Source: Cycas panzhihuaensis
Lineage: Eukaryota; Cycadophyta
Assembly (NCBI GenBank): GCA_023213395.1
Contig: CM041465.1
Span: 168,213,741-168,277,740 of the forward strand
Length of the DNA stretch: 64,000 nucleotides
Direction of reading: 5' to 3'
In this document: positions 22,271 to 37,393 of the stretch, piece after piece
Layout of the letters: each line of letters starts with the position of its first letter
Numbering within the stretch: the first letter of the stretch is position 1
Notes under the pieces: model-generated
The model's input: the letters and a program-made list of their open reading frames with translations, nothing else
Told to the model about the DNA's origin: nothing
Database searches by the model: none
Program-made: the position numbers and the translations under genes

Positions 22271-23810
22271 TCCTCAAAATGGAGAGGGGCAAGGTCAATA
22301 AGAAGAGATGGAATAGGGGATGGGATTGGGTCAGCGAGTGTGGACCGAATCACGAGGATCTTCTAGTGGCCAAGCCTATGGTGACCAGAAGGAAAGTTGG
22401 GCACGGAGCCCGCTAAGTGCTCAAGCAAGGCTTCATCATCTTCAAAGTAATCCACCACATGGATGACCTTACTCTGAATAGATAAAGTGTTGGAGGAAGT
22501 GGGGTCAATGGGACTGTGATGATCGTCAGGCTGTCCGACCTCCTCAGAAGACTCCAAGAGAGAGTCAGGAAGGGGCTCCTCGGAAGGAGCAGAAGGGAGT
22601 TCCTTAAAGCCATCACCTACGGGGGGTGATGAAGAGGAAGAACCAATGACGGATGAGTCGATATGAGCGATGATATGTGACACAGAGGAGTGACTAGTCT
22701 CACCAATGAAAGAGGCTCTAGGTAGGGATCTAGAACGAGATATGTGCATCCTACTATGTGGAGGAAAGAAACGGGGTGAAGATAGTCCTCGTCCTCATCG
22801 TGAGACTCATCATCACTAAATGAGGTGAGGTACCCGTAGCTCCCAACACCAATAGAAGCGAAATACATGAGACTAGAGAAAGAAGATGTGGGATCTTCTT
22901 TAATGTAGGATGGATCAGGTATGCCGATGGAGCAAGCCGAGGCATGAGTAGAAGGGCCTTGACTCACTTGGTTAATAGGGTGAGTTTGTTTAATAGGTGG
23001 ATGTTCACGAGAGATAACCCTCATCCGTCCATCATGGACGGACTTAAGTTGCCCCCAGCAGGTCAAACACATGGCTCCCATCTGATCAAGCCATGGCTGA
23101 CCCAAGAGAAGGTTGTAGTCGACGTCGACGTCAAGGACTACAATGTCAACGAGGACAGTCTTACTCTCGAGAGTGAGTGGGATCGAGACAGATCCCAATG
23201 AGGTCTTTTCACTACCATCGTAGCCTTGGCATCACCATAGAATAGGTTTCGAGGTAGAAATACCAAGCTCTTGCATAACACGCAAGGGCATGGCATTCAT
23301 GGAAGAACCATTATCGACAACGGTCCTTCATAGGGTACAGTCAAGTGTGTCAATGGTGATGGTAAATGGGAAGTTCCATTGGCATTCCCTTTCACACACA
23401 GGAGGAAGGTCCTTAGGGGTAAAAGAAATGATGGGCTCATGGCTTTGGGTAACATCCAAAGTGTGGATGGGCACATCATTCGATCCTAAAGCTTCCAAAA
23501 GGAGAGTCCGTTGTTCAGGACAACTCCTCAAAACATCCATCAAGGACATTCCCGCAACGACAGTATGGAGTTTGTCCATGATAGAGAAAGGCTTACCCTT
23601 CACAGTAGGTTGGGTAAGTGCCCTTCGAAAATCGTAATGACCATGACGCACGGGAATGGCCTTGGGAAAAAGTGGTGCTTCCGTAGGAGGATTCTCTGGA
23701 AGAGAATCAAAGTGTGGGGTAGAAGAAGAGGCACCAGTTGCCTCTTTAGCAGCTTGAGACTGAGTAAGGGCATATAAGGGAGTAGCCTCAAGCATTTGGA
23801 TTACCTTCTT
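22271..23810 (-). pseudogene. pol: Protease region of element 2
   Basis: Retropepsin-type protease. The active-site block VDNGSSMNAMP is near 23290-23320, and DVDYNLLLGQPWLDQMGA is near 23100. The N-terminal part begins MLEATPLYALT at 23795. At least two frameshifts separate the blocks (around 22750 and 22300). The linker towards RT contains the TAG at about 22362-22364, shared with elements 1 and 4. Confidence 0.87.
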
Positions 23811-26112
23811 TCCTTTATTCTAAGACTGTGAAGGTGATGGAGTGCGCCGATTAGGGGAATGAGAGGAAGAGGATGAATCTTGGGCGCCCTTCCCCTTATC
23901 GCGAGAAGGACGGGAATTCAATGATCTTCCCCAGTTCTAGTTGTTTTTGGGATGAGTATTACGATTATGTTTCCCATGTTTGGGGAATGGATCCTTGTAG
24001 ACCGGTTGGTCTAGATTAGGCCTTGAGGCTTGTTTAGAGGATGAATCGTGTCAAGGGTCATCCCTAGAATGTTGAGCCCTATAACGTGAGTCGTCATGGA
24101 AACACTCCCCATGAATGGAATACCACTTCTTCTCAAGTGAGGAATCTGTCTTCCTCGCTTGAGAGGACTAGCCATTACCATTCCTAAGGAGGGAAGTTTG
24201 AGTAGCTTGCTGGATTTATTTGTGAGAAGTTGGTGATGAAGGAGCTTGTAGATTGAGTTCCTTCATCGTACATTCGAATGAACGTATAGCGGATGTAAGC
24301 AGATCTAGGGTCTTCTCAGTTGGATGAGAAGAAGACCTAGAAGATTGTTGTAGTTTAGTATCTTTAGTTAGAGGTGGTGCCTCAAGTCACTGTGAGGGCT
24401 TGAGAGGCTTCTTGAGTCCAGCATGGATCTTAATAGCCTCAAGCGCTAAGCACTTTGCAATAGCGAAGTCACATGTAGTTGCCCCCATCTTAAGGACTTC
24501 TACATGGACTTCAGGGTGAAGTGCGGTCCCTCTTCAATTCCTCGGGCAATGAAGCCTTAGCGGAATGAAGAAGGTCATGGAACCACCGCACAAAGTAACG
24601 ATTCAACTCATTGTGACTTTGTTTGAGTGATAGAAGAGATTTTATTCCACTTTCAAATGGGTGAGCAACATCAAAATAATTGATGAACTCGTCCATGAGT
24701 TATTGGAACGAGAAAATGAAATGAGCTGAAAGGTGATAAAACTATTTAAGGGCATCGTCTTGCAAAGATCGTGGGAATAATTTCATCAAGATGTGGTCAT
24801 AGGCCCAGTAATCAATACACACCATAGAAAAACTATGGACGTGCTCCGCTAGGTCTTGCGAGGAAGTTCCATCAAATTTAGGAACTTTGGGAGGATGAGA
24901 TGGTAAGTTGGTTCTTAATGCCTCAACAGATACTATCGTCAATCTATAATCCATGAAGGGACGTGCCCTTGCATGGATCGTAGGATTAACAAATGGTAAC
25001 GAGCAAGGAATGGATGGGGGTGGTAAACCCATCCCTCCTTGTGGAAGCCACCCTTGCTGGAAAGGGACTTGAGGATAAGCACCTTAAAAGTATGTTGAGT
25101 TCCCTTGCAAAGGCACAACGTAAGGGGCTATGGTAGATAGTGGAAAAGGAGGGTGTGGGACCGGGTTTTGTCTATATGGGACACCCGTGGGTGGTGTAAC
25201 CCCATATGGATGTAGCGGGTCCACCCCATAAGCTAGAATATAGTTCCCTTTACCCTACCCCTAAGGTTGAGAGATATAACTTGGGGGTATGTAAAGAGAA
25301 GAACTATTAAGTTGGTTTTGAGGATACATAGGAGCGGATCCCACATGACTAGCGGTAGTAGCATTAGTAGAAACTCTAGGCCTACTAGGAAATGCATGTG
25401 CCACATTAGGAGGTGGCACATTCGTTTGACTCAGAAAAGGTATGCTAACCCCAAGTTGGGAGAAAGACATACCGCGAGAGGGTCCTGAAGAACTAGGACC
25501 ATGATGAGGAATGGAAGGTTCAACATTCATCCCCAAGGCTGGTGTAGGAATGGAGTAGGATGAATGTGCGGGAACGAAAGGGTTACTCATTGTGGGAGGC
25601 ACAGGTACGGATGAAGAAGGTGGTATAAGAGCGGATGAAGAAGACGCTCCACTACGCAAAACATCTTCAAACCACCTGGGACACGATTGAAGACAAGCTG
25701 CTTGAAAGGACTCGCTAATAGCTTCAATCACATCAGCAAGAGGGGTATCTACGTGATCATAAGAGGTGGATGGGAGCTCGAATGATGTAGACCCCTCAAG
25801 GTGCTCCTCATAAGAATCACCAATAGGGTGGTGAACCTCAAGAGGAGATGGGCCTTCTACCGTATGAGTAGAAGGATGGATGTCAAGGGTGTGATGTTGA
25901 TCACCCAGATAGTAGATAGGATCGTCACCTTCTTGGGTGGATCCTGGGATGGATGTGGGGAACTCATGAGTTCCCGAGGAAAAGGCGTGGTAGGCCCAAT
26001 CAGAAGGGTATCCTTCCATGGTCAAATCAGAATCCGATGATGAAAGAGGACGATACCCAGGATCTTCTAACAATGGAGGCAAATCACGTAAGCGACGAGA
26101 GAAGTGTCGCAT
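23811..26112 (-). pseudogene. gag: gag of element 2
   Basis: Starts MRHFSRRLRDLPPLLE at 26112, about 170 bases after the LTR end. An unrecognised Ser/Pro-rich N-terminal region (to about 25030) is followed by the capsid core (PKFDGTSSQD near 24870, then FESGIKSLLSLKQ) down to about 24440, and a zinc knuckle region near 24090-24125. In the knuckle the first Cys has become Tyr (KKWYSIHGECFHD). Several stops and frameshifts interrupt the frame. The N-terminal half is duplicated at 27549-28497. Confidence 0.85.
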
Positions 26113-26257
26113 ACAAAGCTTGCCAACACTTTAGAAGAAGGAAAGAGCCACAAGGAGTGCATGTTGGGGGCTACCCAACGAAGGAGATAAAGTGGAAGGA
26201 ACCACTAGAAGGTAGTAATATCAACAAGAAGGGATGAGAACTAGCTCCCTTACTGGC

Positions 26258-27548
26258 ATGTCCTCAGTATGGTCGCTAGTGGATGTGCATCTATAAGATA
26301 ATCACCTAGCTGAGTAGGAATAATGATGATCCATAGCAGTATTGGGGGTGCAGATGAAAACCTACAAGTGAAGCGAGTACCATGCAGGGCGCCCCATGTG
26401 CTAGAGCGCGAGTTCGAGACCTGCAAATGATATCCAACTACCTGAGAGTGGTTCTCTATCTCAAAAAGGAAGAGGGAAAGCAAGAGAGGTAGCCTAGATA
26501 GACTTAGGAGGAAAGTCCTCCCACCCTTGGATGGTCGGAAGGGGAGGAAAGGAATCATCAAGGGTTTCCCTATGATGGAGGGAAACAAGTGGGAGCAAGG
26601 TAGGCAATAGCCTATGATGTAGCTGGGATCTTCTTGGTTACTTGACCAAGAAAATAGAGCCAAGAAGAGGAGAAGGGAGTGGGAGTGAACAACCAACCCA
26701 AAATCTCCCTTGATGATTTGAAAAAGGAACAATCGAAGGAAATGGAAATGGTATCACGTGCACAAGCAAATAAAATCAAGTAGAAGTGAGCCAGAAGGGT
26801 GAGGAAAGGGTTTGCAAGCCAAGGAAAAGGAAAGGGAAAATCTCCTATAGGTCCTTTTCCTATATGGATGTGGTGCGTGATATGTAAATGTACAAATATG
26901 GGTAAAAGATGTTATTTTCCTTTTCTCTTTTATGTGTGACCTATTTAACTAATGCATAGACCTCAACTAAAAGTGAGAAAAGAAAAGCAGGGACAAAAGA
27001 GAGAAGTATGTACTTAGGAGGTGTAGCGACTAATGCAAGGCCTTACCCATGCATCATACATGTCCTCACTAAGCCCACAGATGATGGAGGGGCTTCCTTA
27101 CCTTCCTCTTGCGAAATGAAAGTGAAAGGAAATGAATGAAAGCAAAGAGTAAAACAAAGAAACTTACCCGGATTTGAGCACTTCACACCTTTGCAAGAGC
27201 ACCACAGAAACCTGCACATGCACAAACCTATCCCTTCCAAGAAGGGGTTGCAAGAGACAATCTATGTATATGCAAGTATATATAAGCGCTATTAACGTTA
27301 GAATGTTAGAGAAAGACAACTGTTACAACAAACTCTAAAAGCCCTTTCTCAAATAAGGCTAGACATCAAGCGAAATGGCACAAGGGAAGCCTCAGGATGG
27401 GTAACCCTCCACTAAAATATCCACGCGACTCATAAACACAGCAAGGTAGTAGGTAAAAGTTACTAAGGATAGCCAAGAGATGCCAAGGAAAGAGCAACAA
27501 GGTGTTGGGAAGGAAGGGGGACGCGGAATTGCTATGGGCAGCAATCTG
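26258..27548 (-). repeat. Partial LTR (3' part) plus PBS, first copy in a tandem duplication
   Basis: The LTR end CACATCCA is at 26280 on the minus strand, followed by a PBS-like CTAGCGACCATACTGAGGAC (26279-26260). Only about 1,269 bases of the LTR are present. At about 27548 the text jumps from LTR (GCAATCT) into gag (TTTTGTCCATATGGG). This is the junction of the 2,384-bp duplication, not an independent insertion. Confidence 0.88.
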
Positions 27549-28497
27549 GTTTTGTCCATATGGGACACCCGTGGGTGGTGTAACCCCATATGGATGTGGC
27601 GGGTCCACCCCATAAGCTAGAATATAGTTCCCTTTACCCTACCCCCAAGGTTGAGAGATATAACTTGGGGGTATGTAAAGAGAAGAACTATTAAGTTGGT
27701 TTTGAGGATACATAGGAGTGGATCCCACATGACTAGCGGTAGTAGCGTTAGTAGAAACTCTAGGCCTACTAGGAAATACATGTGCCACATTGGGAGGTGG
27801 CACATTCGTTTGACTCAAAAAAGGTATGCTAACCCCAAGCTGGGAGAAAGACATACCGCGAGAGGGTCTTGAAGAACTAGGACCATGATGAGGAATGGAA
27901 GGTGCAACATCCATGCCCAAGGTTGGTGTAGGAATAGAGTAGGACGAATGCACAAGAACGAAAGGGTTACTCATTGTGGGAGGCATAGGTGCAGATGAAG
28001 AAGGTGGTATAGGAGCGGATGAAGAAGACGCTCCACTACGCAAAACATCTTCAAACCACCTGGGACACGATTGAAGATGAGCTGCTCGAAAAGACTCGCT
28101 AATAGCTTCAATCACGTCAGCAAGAGGGGTATCTACGTGATCATAAGAGGTGGATGGGAGCTCGAATGATGTAGACCCCTCAGGGTGCTCCTCATAAGAA
28201 TCACCAATAGGGTGGTGAACCTCAAGAGGAGATGGGCCTTCTACCGTATGAGTAGAAGGATGGATGTCAAGGGTGTGATGTTGATCACCTAGATAGTAGA
28301 TAGGATCGTCACGTTCTTGGGTGGATCCTAGGATGGATGCGGGGAACTCATGAGTTCCTGAGGCAAAGGCATGGTAGGCCCAATCGGAAGGGTATCCTTC
28401 CATGGTCGAATTAGAATCCGACGATGAAAGAGGATGATACCCAGGATCTTCTAACAATGGAGGCAAATCATGTAAGCGACGAGAGAAGTGTCACATA
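27549..28497 (-). pseudogene. gag: Duplicated gag N-terminal fragment
   Basis: Second copy of the gag start, matching 25165-26113. The start reads ATG TGA instead of ATG CGA, so a stop follows the first codon, from C-to-T. The fragment ends at the duplication junction, so no capsid core follows. It lies directly downstream of the true 5' LTR and PBS of element 2. Confidence 0.87.
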
Positions 28498-28642
28498 CAA
28501 AGCTTGCCAACACTTTAGAAGAAGGAAAGAGCCACAAGGAGTGCATGTTGGGGGCTATCTAACAAAGGAGATAAAGTGGAAGGAACTACTAGAAGGTAGT
28601 AATATCAACAAGAAGGGATGAGAACTAGCTCCCTTACTGGCA

Positions 28643-28663
28643 TGTCCTCAGTATGGTCACTAG
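28643..28663 (-). other. Primer-binding site of element 2
   Basis: On the minus strand, directly after the LTR end, the text is CTAGTGACCATACTGAGGAC. It differs from the element 1 site by transitions (TGGCGACC to TAGTGACC, GGGG to GAGG). Confidence 0.6.
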
Positions 28664-31401
28664 TGGATGTGCATGTACGAGATAATCACCTAGCTGAGTA
28701 GGAATAATGATGATCGATAGCAGTATTGGGGGTGCGGATGAAAACCTATAAGTAAAGCGAGTACCACGCAAGGCGCCCCATGTGCTAGAGCGTGAGTTTG
28801 AGACCTGCAGATGATATCCAACTACCTGAGAGTGGTTCTCTATCTCAAAAAGGAAGAGGGAAAGCAAGAGAGGTAGACTAGATAGACTTAGGAGGAAAGT
28901 CCTCCCACCCTTGGATGGTCGGAAGGGGACGAAAGGAATCCTCAAGGGTTTCCCTATGATGGAGGGAAACAAGTGGGAGCAAGGTAGGCAATAGCCTATG
29001 ATGCAGCTGGGATCTTCTTGGTTACTCGACCTTGAAAATAGAGCCAAGAAGAGGAGAAGGGAGTGGGAGTGAACAACCAACCCAAAATCTCCCTTGATGA
29101 TTTGAAAAAGGAACAATCAAAGGAAATGGGAATGGTATCACATGCGCAAGCAAACAAAATCAAGTAGAAGTGAGCCAAAAGGGTGAGGAAAGGGTTTGCA
29201 AGCCAAGGAAAAGGAAAGGGAAAATCTCCTATAGGTCCTTTTCCTATATGGATGTGGTGTGTGATATGTAAATGTACAAATATGGGTAAAAGATGTTATT
29301 TTCCTTTTCTCTTTTATGTGTGACCTATTTAACTAATGCATAGACCTCAGCTAAAAGTGAGAAAAGAAAAGAGGGGACAAAAGAGAGAAGTATGTACCTA
29401 GGAGGTATAGTGACTGATGCAAGGCCTCACCCATGCACCATGCATGTCCTCACTAAGCCCACAGATGATGGAGGGGCTTCCTTACCTTCCTCTTGCGAAA
29501 TGAAAGCGAAAGGAAATGAATGAAAGCAAAGAGCAAAACAAAGAAACTTACCCGGATTTGAGCACTTCACACATTTGCAAGAGCACCACGGAAACCTACA
29601 CATGCACAAACCTATCCCTTCCAAGAAGGGGCTGCAAGAGACAATCTATGTATATGCAAGTATATATAAGCACTATTAATGTTAGAATGTTAGAGAAAGA
29701 CAACTATTGCAACAAACTCTAAAAGCCCTCTCTCAAATAAGGCTAGACATCAAGCAAAATGGCGCAAGGGAAGCCTTGGATGGGTAACCCTCCACTAAAA
29801 TATCCACGTGACTCAGAAACACAGCAAGGTAGCAGGTAAAAGTTACTAAGGATAGCCAAGAGATGCCAAGGAAAGAGCAACAAGGTGTTGGGAAGTAAGC
29901 AAGATGCGGAGTTGCTATGGGCAGCAATCTAGTACCCTAACCCTTGCTAATGAGAACAAGGGGTACCCAACAACACGGGGGACTCTACAGGGGTCTAAAT
30001 GAGAGGCGAGCAGGCCTAGAATCAGTGCAGCAAGTGGCTGCATATGTTGATAATCTAGTGCTGGCCTAGGGCTCAATCTCTCTTAATAATCTCAAGAAGA
30101 ACATGGGATGAGAGAAGAGAAGGTGGTAAGGGATTACCCTTGGAGAGAAGAACTGAAAGGGGGGCTGCCCTACCTTACTCTCCTCACCTAGCCTTAGGAC
30201 TCTTCTCTCACTATTCTCTTGAAGTAAATCAGCAGAGGGAAGGTGGAGCCAAGAAGCAACAAATCAAATACTATGGAGAGACAACTTTTCAATGGTGAAA
30301 ACTGAAAGAAACGGGTAAATAAAGCAAGAAATGGGTCTAAATAGGGAGTAACTTACCAAAAAAATAGAAGAAAAGAGTTCGTAAGACCTACTGGGTAGAT
30401 GTATAACAGATCTAGGCCTGCTAACAGCAAGAAGGAGGGCCCCTACAGGGGTTTGCAAGAGGCAAATCCAACGGACAACTGAAAGGAGCACTGCTGGGCG
30501 AGTTGTAGAAGAATTAGCACAAAAAATACTTGATGAAATCTGGAAAGAGGCTTCCCACCATGGAAGCAAAGAGTTGCAGGCAAGTCTTGGCCTGAGGTTA
30601 TAGGGAACCCAGGCCTGCAGAAACACCTGTGGCAGAGGGAGCAGGAGAGCAGAAGTTGTAGCAGAAAATAGTTATCTTGAGAGTAAAAAATGACCTAAGA
30701 GACCCTCAAAATAATGAGGGTTTGAATACTTATACCCATCCCAGCCCTAAGAGGACAAATAGAGTGTGAATAGGGCTAAGGTGGACATGAGAACACGTGG
30801 CAATTTCATAGAAAAAGTAAAAATTACCACGGTAGTTTTTTTTAAAAACAATTGATGTGATCGTGGCAAACTTTGATGCAGTCGCTAAGTTTACAGTGAT
30901 GCGAGACCAGAAGGCCAGAATGGTAGAATTCTGGGTTCTGGGAGATTTGGGAGATGATTTGGCAGGCCTAGGAGGGACTAGCCCTCCTGTCTAGGTGGTT
31001 GAGATAGTCGAGAAAGCACTTGGATAGAGGCAAGCAAACATCAATGAGCAAAGATCCCAGAACGAGGTGCTAAGTGCTCAAGGTCGGGGCACAAATGAAT
31101 CATACAGACCAAAAAGGGAACTGAGGCAGTGTGGAGACAACACAGAAGGTCGTATAGTGCCATGGGGATGCCTATCTTGCGGAAAGGTAGGTCCCACTGG
31201 GTCGTCATAGGCTGACAATACGATAGGCAGCATGAATAGGCAACAAATGCAAAGTAATCACGTAGATGAAGCAGGTTGTTATGCAATGAGGCAACATTTC
31301 TACCAACCTTTCCAATGAAAGAGTGCAAGTGAAAAGGGATAAGCATACCTGATCTTGCCTAAGTTGACTTGTCCGTATCCATTCCTGGTAGCCAGGAAAC
31401 A
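28664..31401 (-). repeat. 5' LTR of element 2
   Basis: Minus-strand LTR from TGTTTCCTGGC at 31401 to CACATCCA at 28664; 2,738 bases. It abuts CCCTC on its outer side. A TATA candidate (GGGTATAAG) lies near 30727-30735. The U3 repeat block near 30850-30895 has lost about one repeat unit compared with the 3' LTR. Confidence 0.93.
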
Positions 31402-32530
31402 CCCTCCTCTCTGTAGTTGATGCAACTGCCTCTCTAGGTCCCCTAACGATCTGTAGCCTACAGGCCCATGTCACTAGACCCCTACTCTCTTCTGCAGCTC
31501 CTGATGGGCCCACCTCTCCACCTGTAACCCGAGACGGACTTGCCTCTCGGCCTGCAGTCCCTGATGGACCTGCCTCTCCTGCAGCTCGTGATGGGCTGGC
31601 CCCATCACCTCCATCGCCGCCCTCGTCATCTCCTGGGGGTACTCCTGCCCCACCTGCCTCGTCGTCTCTATCCCACCTCACCACTCTATATGGATCTACT
31701 ATGTAGTCTGTCATGGTGAGGAGGTCTAGCGATGTGGCCTACACTGAGCGGCGGACATGTGCTTGGTCGTCGGTCCCTCTCAACCTGGTCTGCCACATGT
31801 GTACCATCAGGGCCCACTCTGAGGTAAGGTGTGGTCCCCCTGTCGATGCCACTGCTCCAAAGTGGTCGAAGAACTAGAACTGTAGTAATGTACTGTATGA
31901 CAATTCACCCCTCCTTGCTACCCAAATGGCATCCAACTGTATGACGAGGTTAATCACTATGAGGGTAGCCTAGTCCATCCTCTCTCTTACCTCACACCGG
32001 TGCACTGTATCCATCCATCCTCCTGGTATATCCCTATAGTTCTATTTCCAGGATATCCAGAACAGAATACATAATGTAATCAGTTTCCTCACCCAAGGAA
32101 CCCTCGACATCGCCATACTCTAGAGAGGAATACCTTGCCTCTCCTATCTGTCCAAGCCCGTGAAGAATATGGCAGCCTCCCTATGTGTTGCCTCATTATT
32201 GGGCAGCGCTCCTAGTGTCACTGGCCTCCCTGTCACTGGTACTCTTAGTAGCCTCCTGATGTCCCCAGGTGTCACTGATACATCCTCCACTTGGGATAAG
32301 TGGAAGACATGTCTCTGCCTATCCCAATGTGACACTATATCTACCAGTAATCGTTGATCTGTTGTGTACTACTATGTCCTCGTGACCTTCAGTAGGCCAT
32401 ATCTCAGTAAGATCTCCCTGTCCTCTCTTGACATCATCTCGATGAAGCTGAGCATTGCCATGCCTATATTCTCACGGTTCTCCACTGCGATCACGACCTG
32501 CAAAATGCCATAGAACATGTCAAACTTGAC
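31402..32530 (-). pseudogene. Antisense ORF of element 1, PMD-like N-terminal half
   Basis: Minus-strand text near 32340-32144 contains LLVDIVSHWDRQRHVFHLSQ followed by VEDVSVTPGDIRRLLRVPVTG, the better preserved copy of the PMD-like block. Upstream, near 32510-32400, it reads ENIGMAMLSFIEMMSRED. Further downstream come DAIW..GELSYSTLLQF-FFDHFG and the Gly/Asp/Ala-rich linker (31700-31550). The frame is interrupted by several stops, including TAGTAG near 32369. Element 2 cut the ORF at 31402/12054. The match to PF10536 is by eye and needs a profile search. Confidence 0.65.
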
Positions 32531-32639
32531 CCATGATCATCCCTTGTCCTCTGGACTGTTTCCCAGCCTCACTTGGTCAAGATGTGGGGTCCCTCGGGGC
32601 CCTATCTTCTTTTTTCTGCAGTTTTGCCTTCGCACCGCA

Positions 32640-32725
32640 CCAAACTTCATGGTACCGCGGAGTTTGGCCTAGGTCCCATGGTGATCGAGGCCCCACGGTA
32701 AGATCACGACACCACGATATTTGCC
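32640..32725. repeat. Pair of inverted repeats upstream of the antisense ORF (element 1)
   Basis: CCAAACT (32640-32646) pairs with AGTTTGG (32661-32667) around GGTACCGCGG. About 30 bases further on, GGTAAGATC (32697-32705) pairs imperfectly with GATATTTGCC (32716-32725). Both pairs correspond in order and spacing to 16655-16742 of element 2, in reverse complement. Confidence 0.6.
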
Positions 32726-33137
32726 ACAGTACGAGTGTCACCCCCCAAAAAGGGGGGGTTTTCTACCCCCAAAACCCAAAACTTTTTCCTTCATGGGCCA
32801 CAACTAAGCCCACTAAGACCAGGGCTACTTAATGCCCCAGTCCTGCCTCTCTCTGGGTCTAATTTGGACTCTGGGAGATCTTTTTTCATCCATATGGGGC
32901 CCAAAAATCTATATAAAAACTACAAAAAGCATTAAACTTCAAATTGCAAGCTGTGTTATGGTTTCAGAGATCCACTCACTGGGTCTGGCTGAGTGCTCGC
33001 CATCTCATCTCTGCGATCCCAACGGCTATCTCCTAGCCTCGATCCAACAGTTGGATCTTCCCTCACGTGCCTCCGAAGTCGGGTGACGGTCCACTGCGTA
33101 AGAAATAGGCTCTCGATTTGTTCGAGAGCCCAAGGAA

Positions 33138-34160
33138 ATGAATTCCATTTTCATTGATTTTCCTTATATAGGCAAGGCCCTCGACGGGCACAGTCTCTGT
33201 TTTCGCTTTTGTGACAACCTTTTGGATCATTTCGCATCCCTGATCACCATTTCCTTCTAGCCCTATTTCTCGTGGTGCTCCTGCAGCCTTCGTTTTCACT
33301 CATTCCTTCGGATGCATTCATGACGCCTTGTCGGTGCATTTTTGTAGGGACTTTCTATCTCATTTTACATGTCACTCCCGTGCATGCCCAAGTTTATACT
33401 CGTCTAGCTCATTTCACCATCCTGGACTCGTTTTTGTAGCCTATTCTTGCCTCTGGGGTCTCGAAAAGGAATGCTCCCTCCATCCGGAGTCATTCTTTAA
33501 TTTCTTAAGTAACCTTTGGCACCCGAGGGTGCCCTTTTGCCGCCTACTCTTAGCCAGTGGTTGGATAGCCTGCCCCTATCCTTGGGTAGCCTCATTGCTA
33601 GGTCCTCCTACCCTTCATGGCCATTTATTGCTTGCCATACAAGCCTCTTTTGCCTCAACTTCTATATTATTATACATCTTCTCTACTAAGACATTTTTCT
33701 TTTTTCGTCCATGACTCTCTACATCTTTACCGACGGCAGAAGCCACGGTAATCCTGGACCTTCTACCATTACATGGATTCTTCGCGGCTTTTTCTAATAT
33801 GATTTTATGCATTCCAGAATCTTCCTCCCTGAGGCCACCAATAACAAAGCCGAGTACATAGCTGTTATCGAAGCCCTCACTTATACACTATGTTTCTATC
33901 ATGGATCTATTGTTCTTCTTTGCGACTCCCAAGTGGTGGTGTCCTATCTCACCCAAGTTTACCAGGTGTGATGCCCTCACTTGAGAGCCCTCGCTGCTAC
34001 CACCAGATCCTTGCTGGCTAATTTCTAGTCTGTCGACATCTGGCACATCCCTCGGGCCTTCAACACTGAGGTAGACAGCCTCGTTCACCTCATCCTTGAG
34101 TGTTGCCTTCCTCTTCTTGTTGGCCACCTTTGAGACTTGCCTGGTCGACCTATCACCCAA
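33138..34160 (+). pseudogene. Sense ORF with second (archaeal-type) RNase H, element 1
   Basis: Starts at ATG 33138 (MNSIFIDFPYIG, as in element 2). The RNase H domain runs from about 33717 to 34150. All four catalytic acidic residues are visible in one frame: Asp at 33732 (IFTDGRSHGNPGPS), Glu in NNKAEY near 33850, Asp in LLCDS at 33924, and Asp in NTEVDSL at 34074. Three stops interrupt it; one is a CGA-to-TGA change (element 2 has CGA) near 33969. About 190 residues before the domain are unrecognised. It lies about 400 bases before the 3' LTR. Additional RNase H domains of this type are known from Tat-lineage elements. Confidence 0.85.
33162..33172 (-). promoter_or_regulatory. Conserved internal TATA-like site (element 1)
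   Basis: CCTTATATAGG on the plus strand, CCTATATAAGG on the minus strand (towards the antisense ORF). It is the counterpart of 16207-16217 in element 2. Confidence 0.5.
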
Positions 34161-34542
34161 GTCTTAGGCCATCACGCTAATCACTTTGTGAATCTGTTTG
34201 CACCTCTCAAAGCTAGTTGCTAATGAGGTTAAACTATGGCAACTACCAGGTTTGCTTATTTATCTCTTATACTTGACATCATCATGTATCTCTTTGCATT
34301 TTCATGATGGGGGCAACCCCCTCATCCTTCTTAGCTTCCAGTCAATTCCCAGGTGGTACATAGGCAGCCCTTATGTTATCCCCACCTCTATCCTTGTATC
34401 CATGCATTCTGCCATGACACTTGCTAACATCCTTGGCTCTTGTTATGATCATGATTTATATATACATATGTGTGTGCTACTGATAGTTTTGTTGCCAACA
34501 TTTGCCATTGCACCATGCTTCCGAGCAGTGAGGCTCTATTGC

Positions 34543-34553
34543 CAAGGGGGCAA
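34543..34553 (+). other. Candidate polypurine tract of element 1
   Basis: CAAGGGGGCAA directly precedes the 3' LTR start at 34554. The element 2 equivalent on the minus strand is ACGGGGCAG before 14818. It is short and imperfect. Confidence 0.5.
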
Positions 34554-37388
<2,835 letters not shown>

Positions 37389-37393
37389 GATAG
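37389..37393. other. Right target-site duplication of element 1 (GATAG)
   Basis: GATAG follows the LTR end, against GATGG before the 5' LTR; one G/A difference. Confidence 0.7.

Larger units (their letters stand above)
25165..29932 (-). repeat. 2,384-bp tandem duplication (25165-27548 and 27549-29932)
   Basis: Each unit contains the gag N-terminal half, the leader, the PBS and the 3' part of the LTR. The offset is exactly 2,384 at three checked landmarks: the LTR end (26280 and 28664), the gag ACACCC block (25181 and 27565) and the unit start. The units differ by roughly 5%, less than the two element 2 LTRs differ from each other, so the duplication followed insertion. Confidence 0.9.
12055..31401 (-). 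mobile_element. Element 2: Tat-like Ty3-gypsy LTR retrotransposon nested in element 1
   Basis: Complete minus-strand element, 19,347 bases, between perfect CCCTC duplications. In transcription order: 5' LTR 31401-28664, PBS, a duplicated block of gag start and partial LTR, then gag, protease, RT, RNase H, integrase (to 19454), an antisense PMD-like ORF (plus strand, 16873-18720), a sense ORF ending in a second RNase H (16241-15220), and 3' LTR 14818-12055. It belongs to the same family as element 1 but is inverted relative to it. It supplies the most complete pol in the window. Stops and a few frameshifts make it inactive. Confidence 0.94.

Noticed and set aside
26280-27548. Third element 2 LTR as an independent solo-LTR insertion
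   Set aside because: The exact 2,384-base offset to the next unit and the lack of target duplications show it is part of the tandem duplication.
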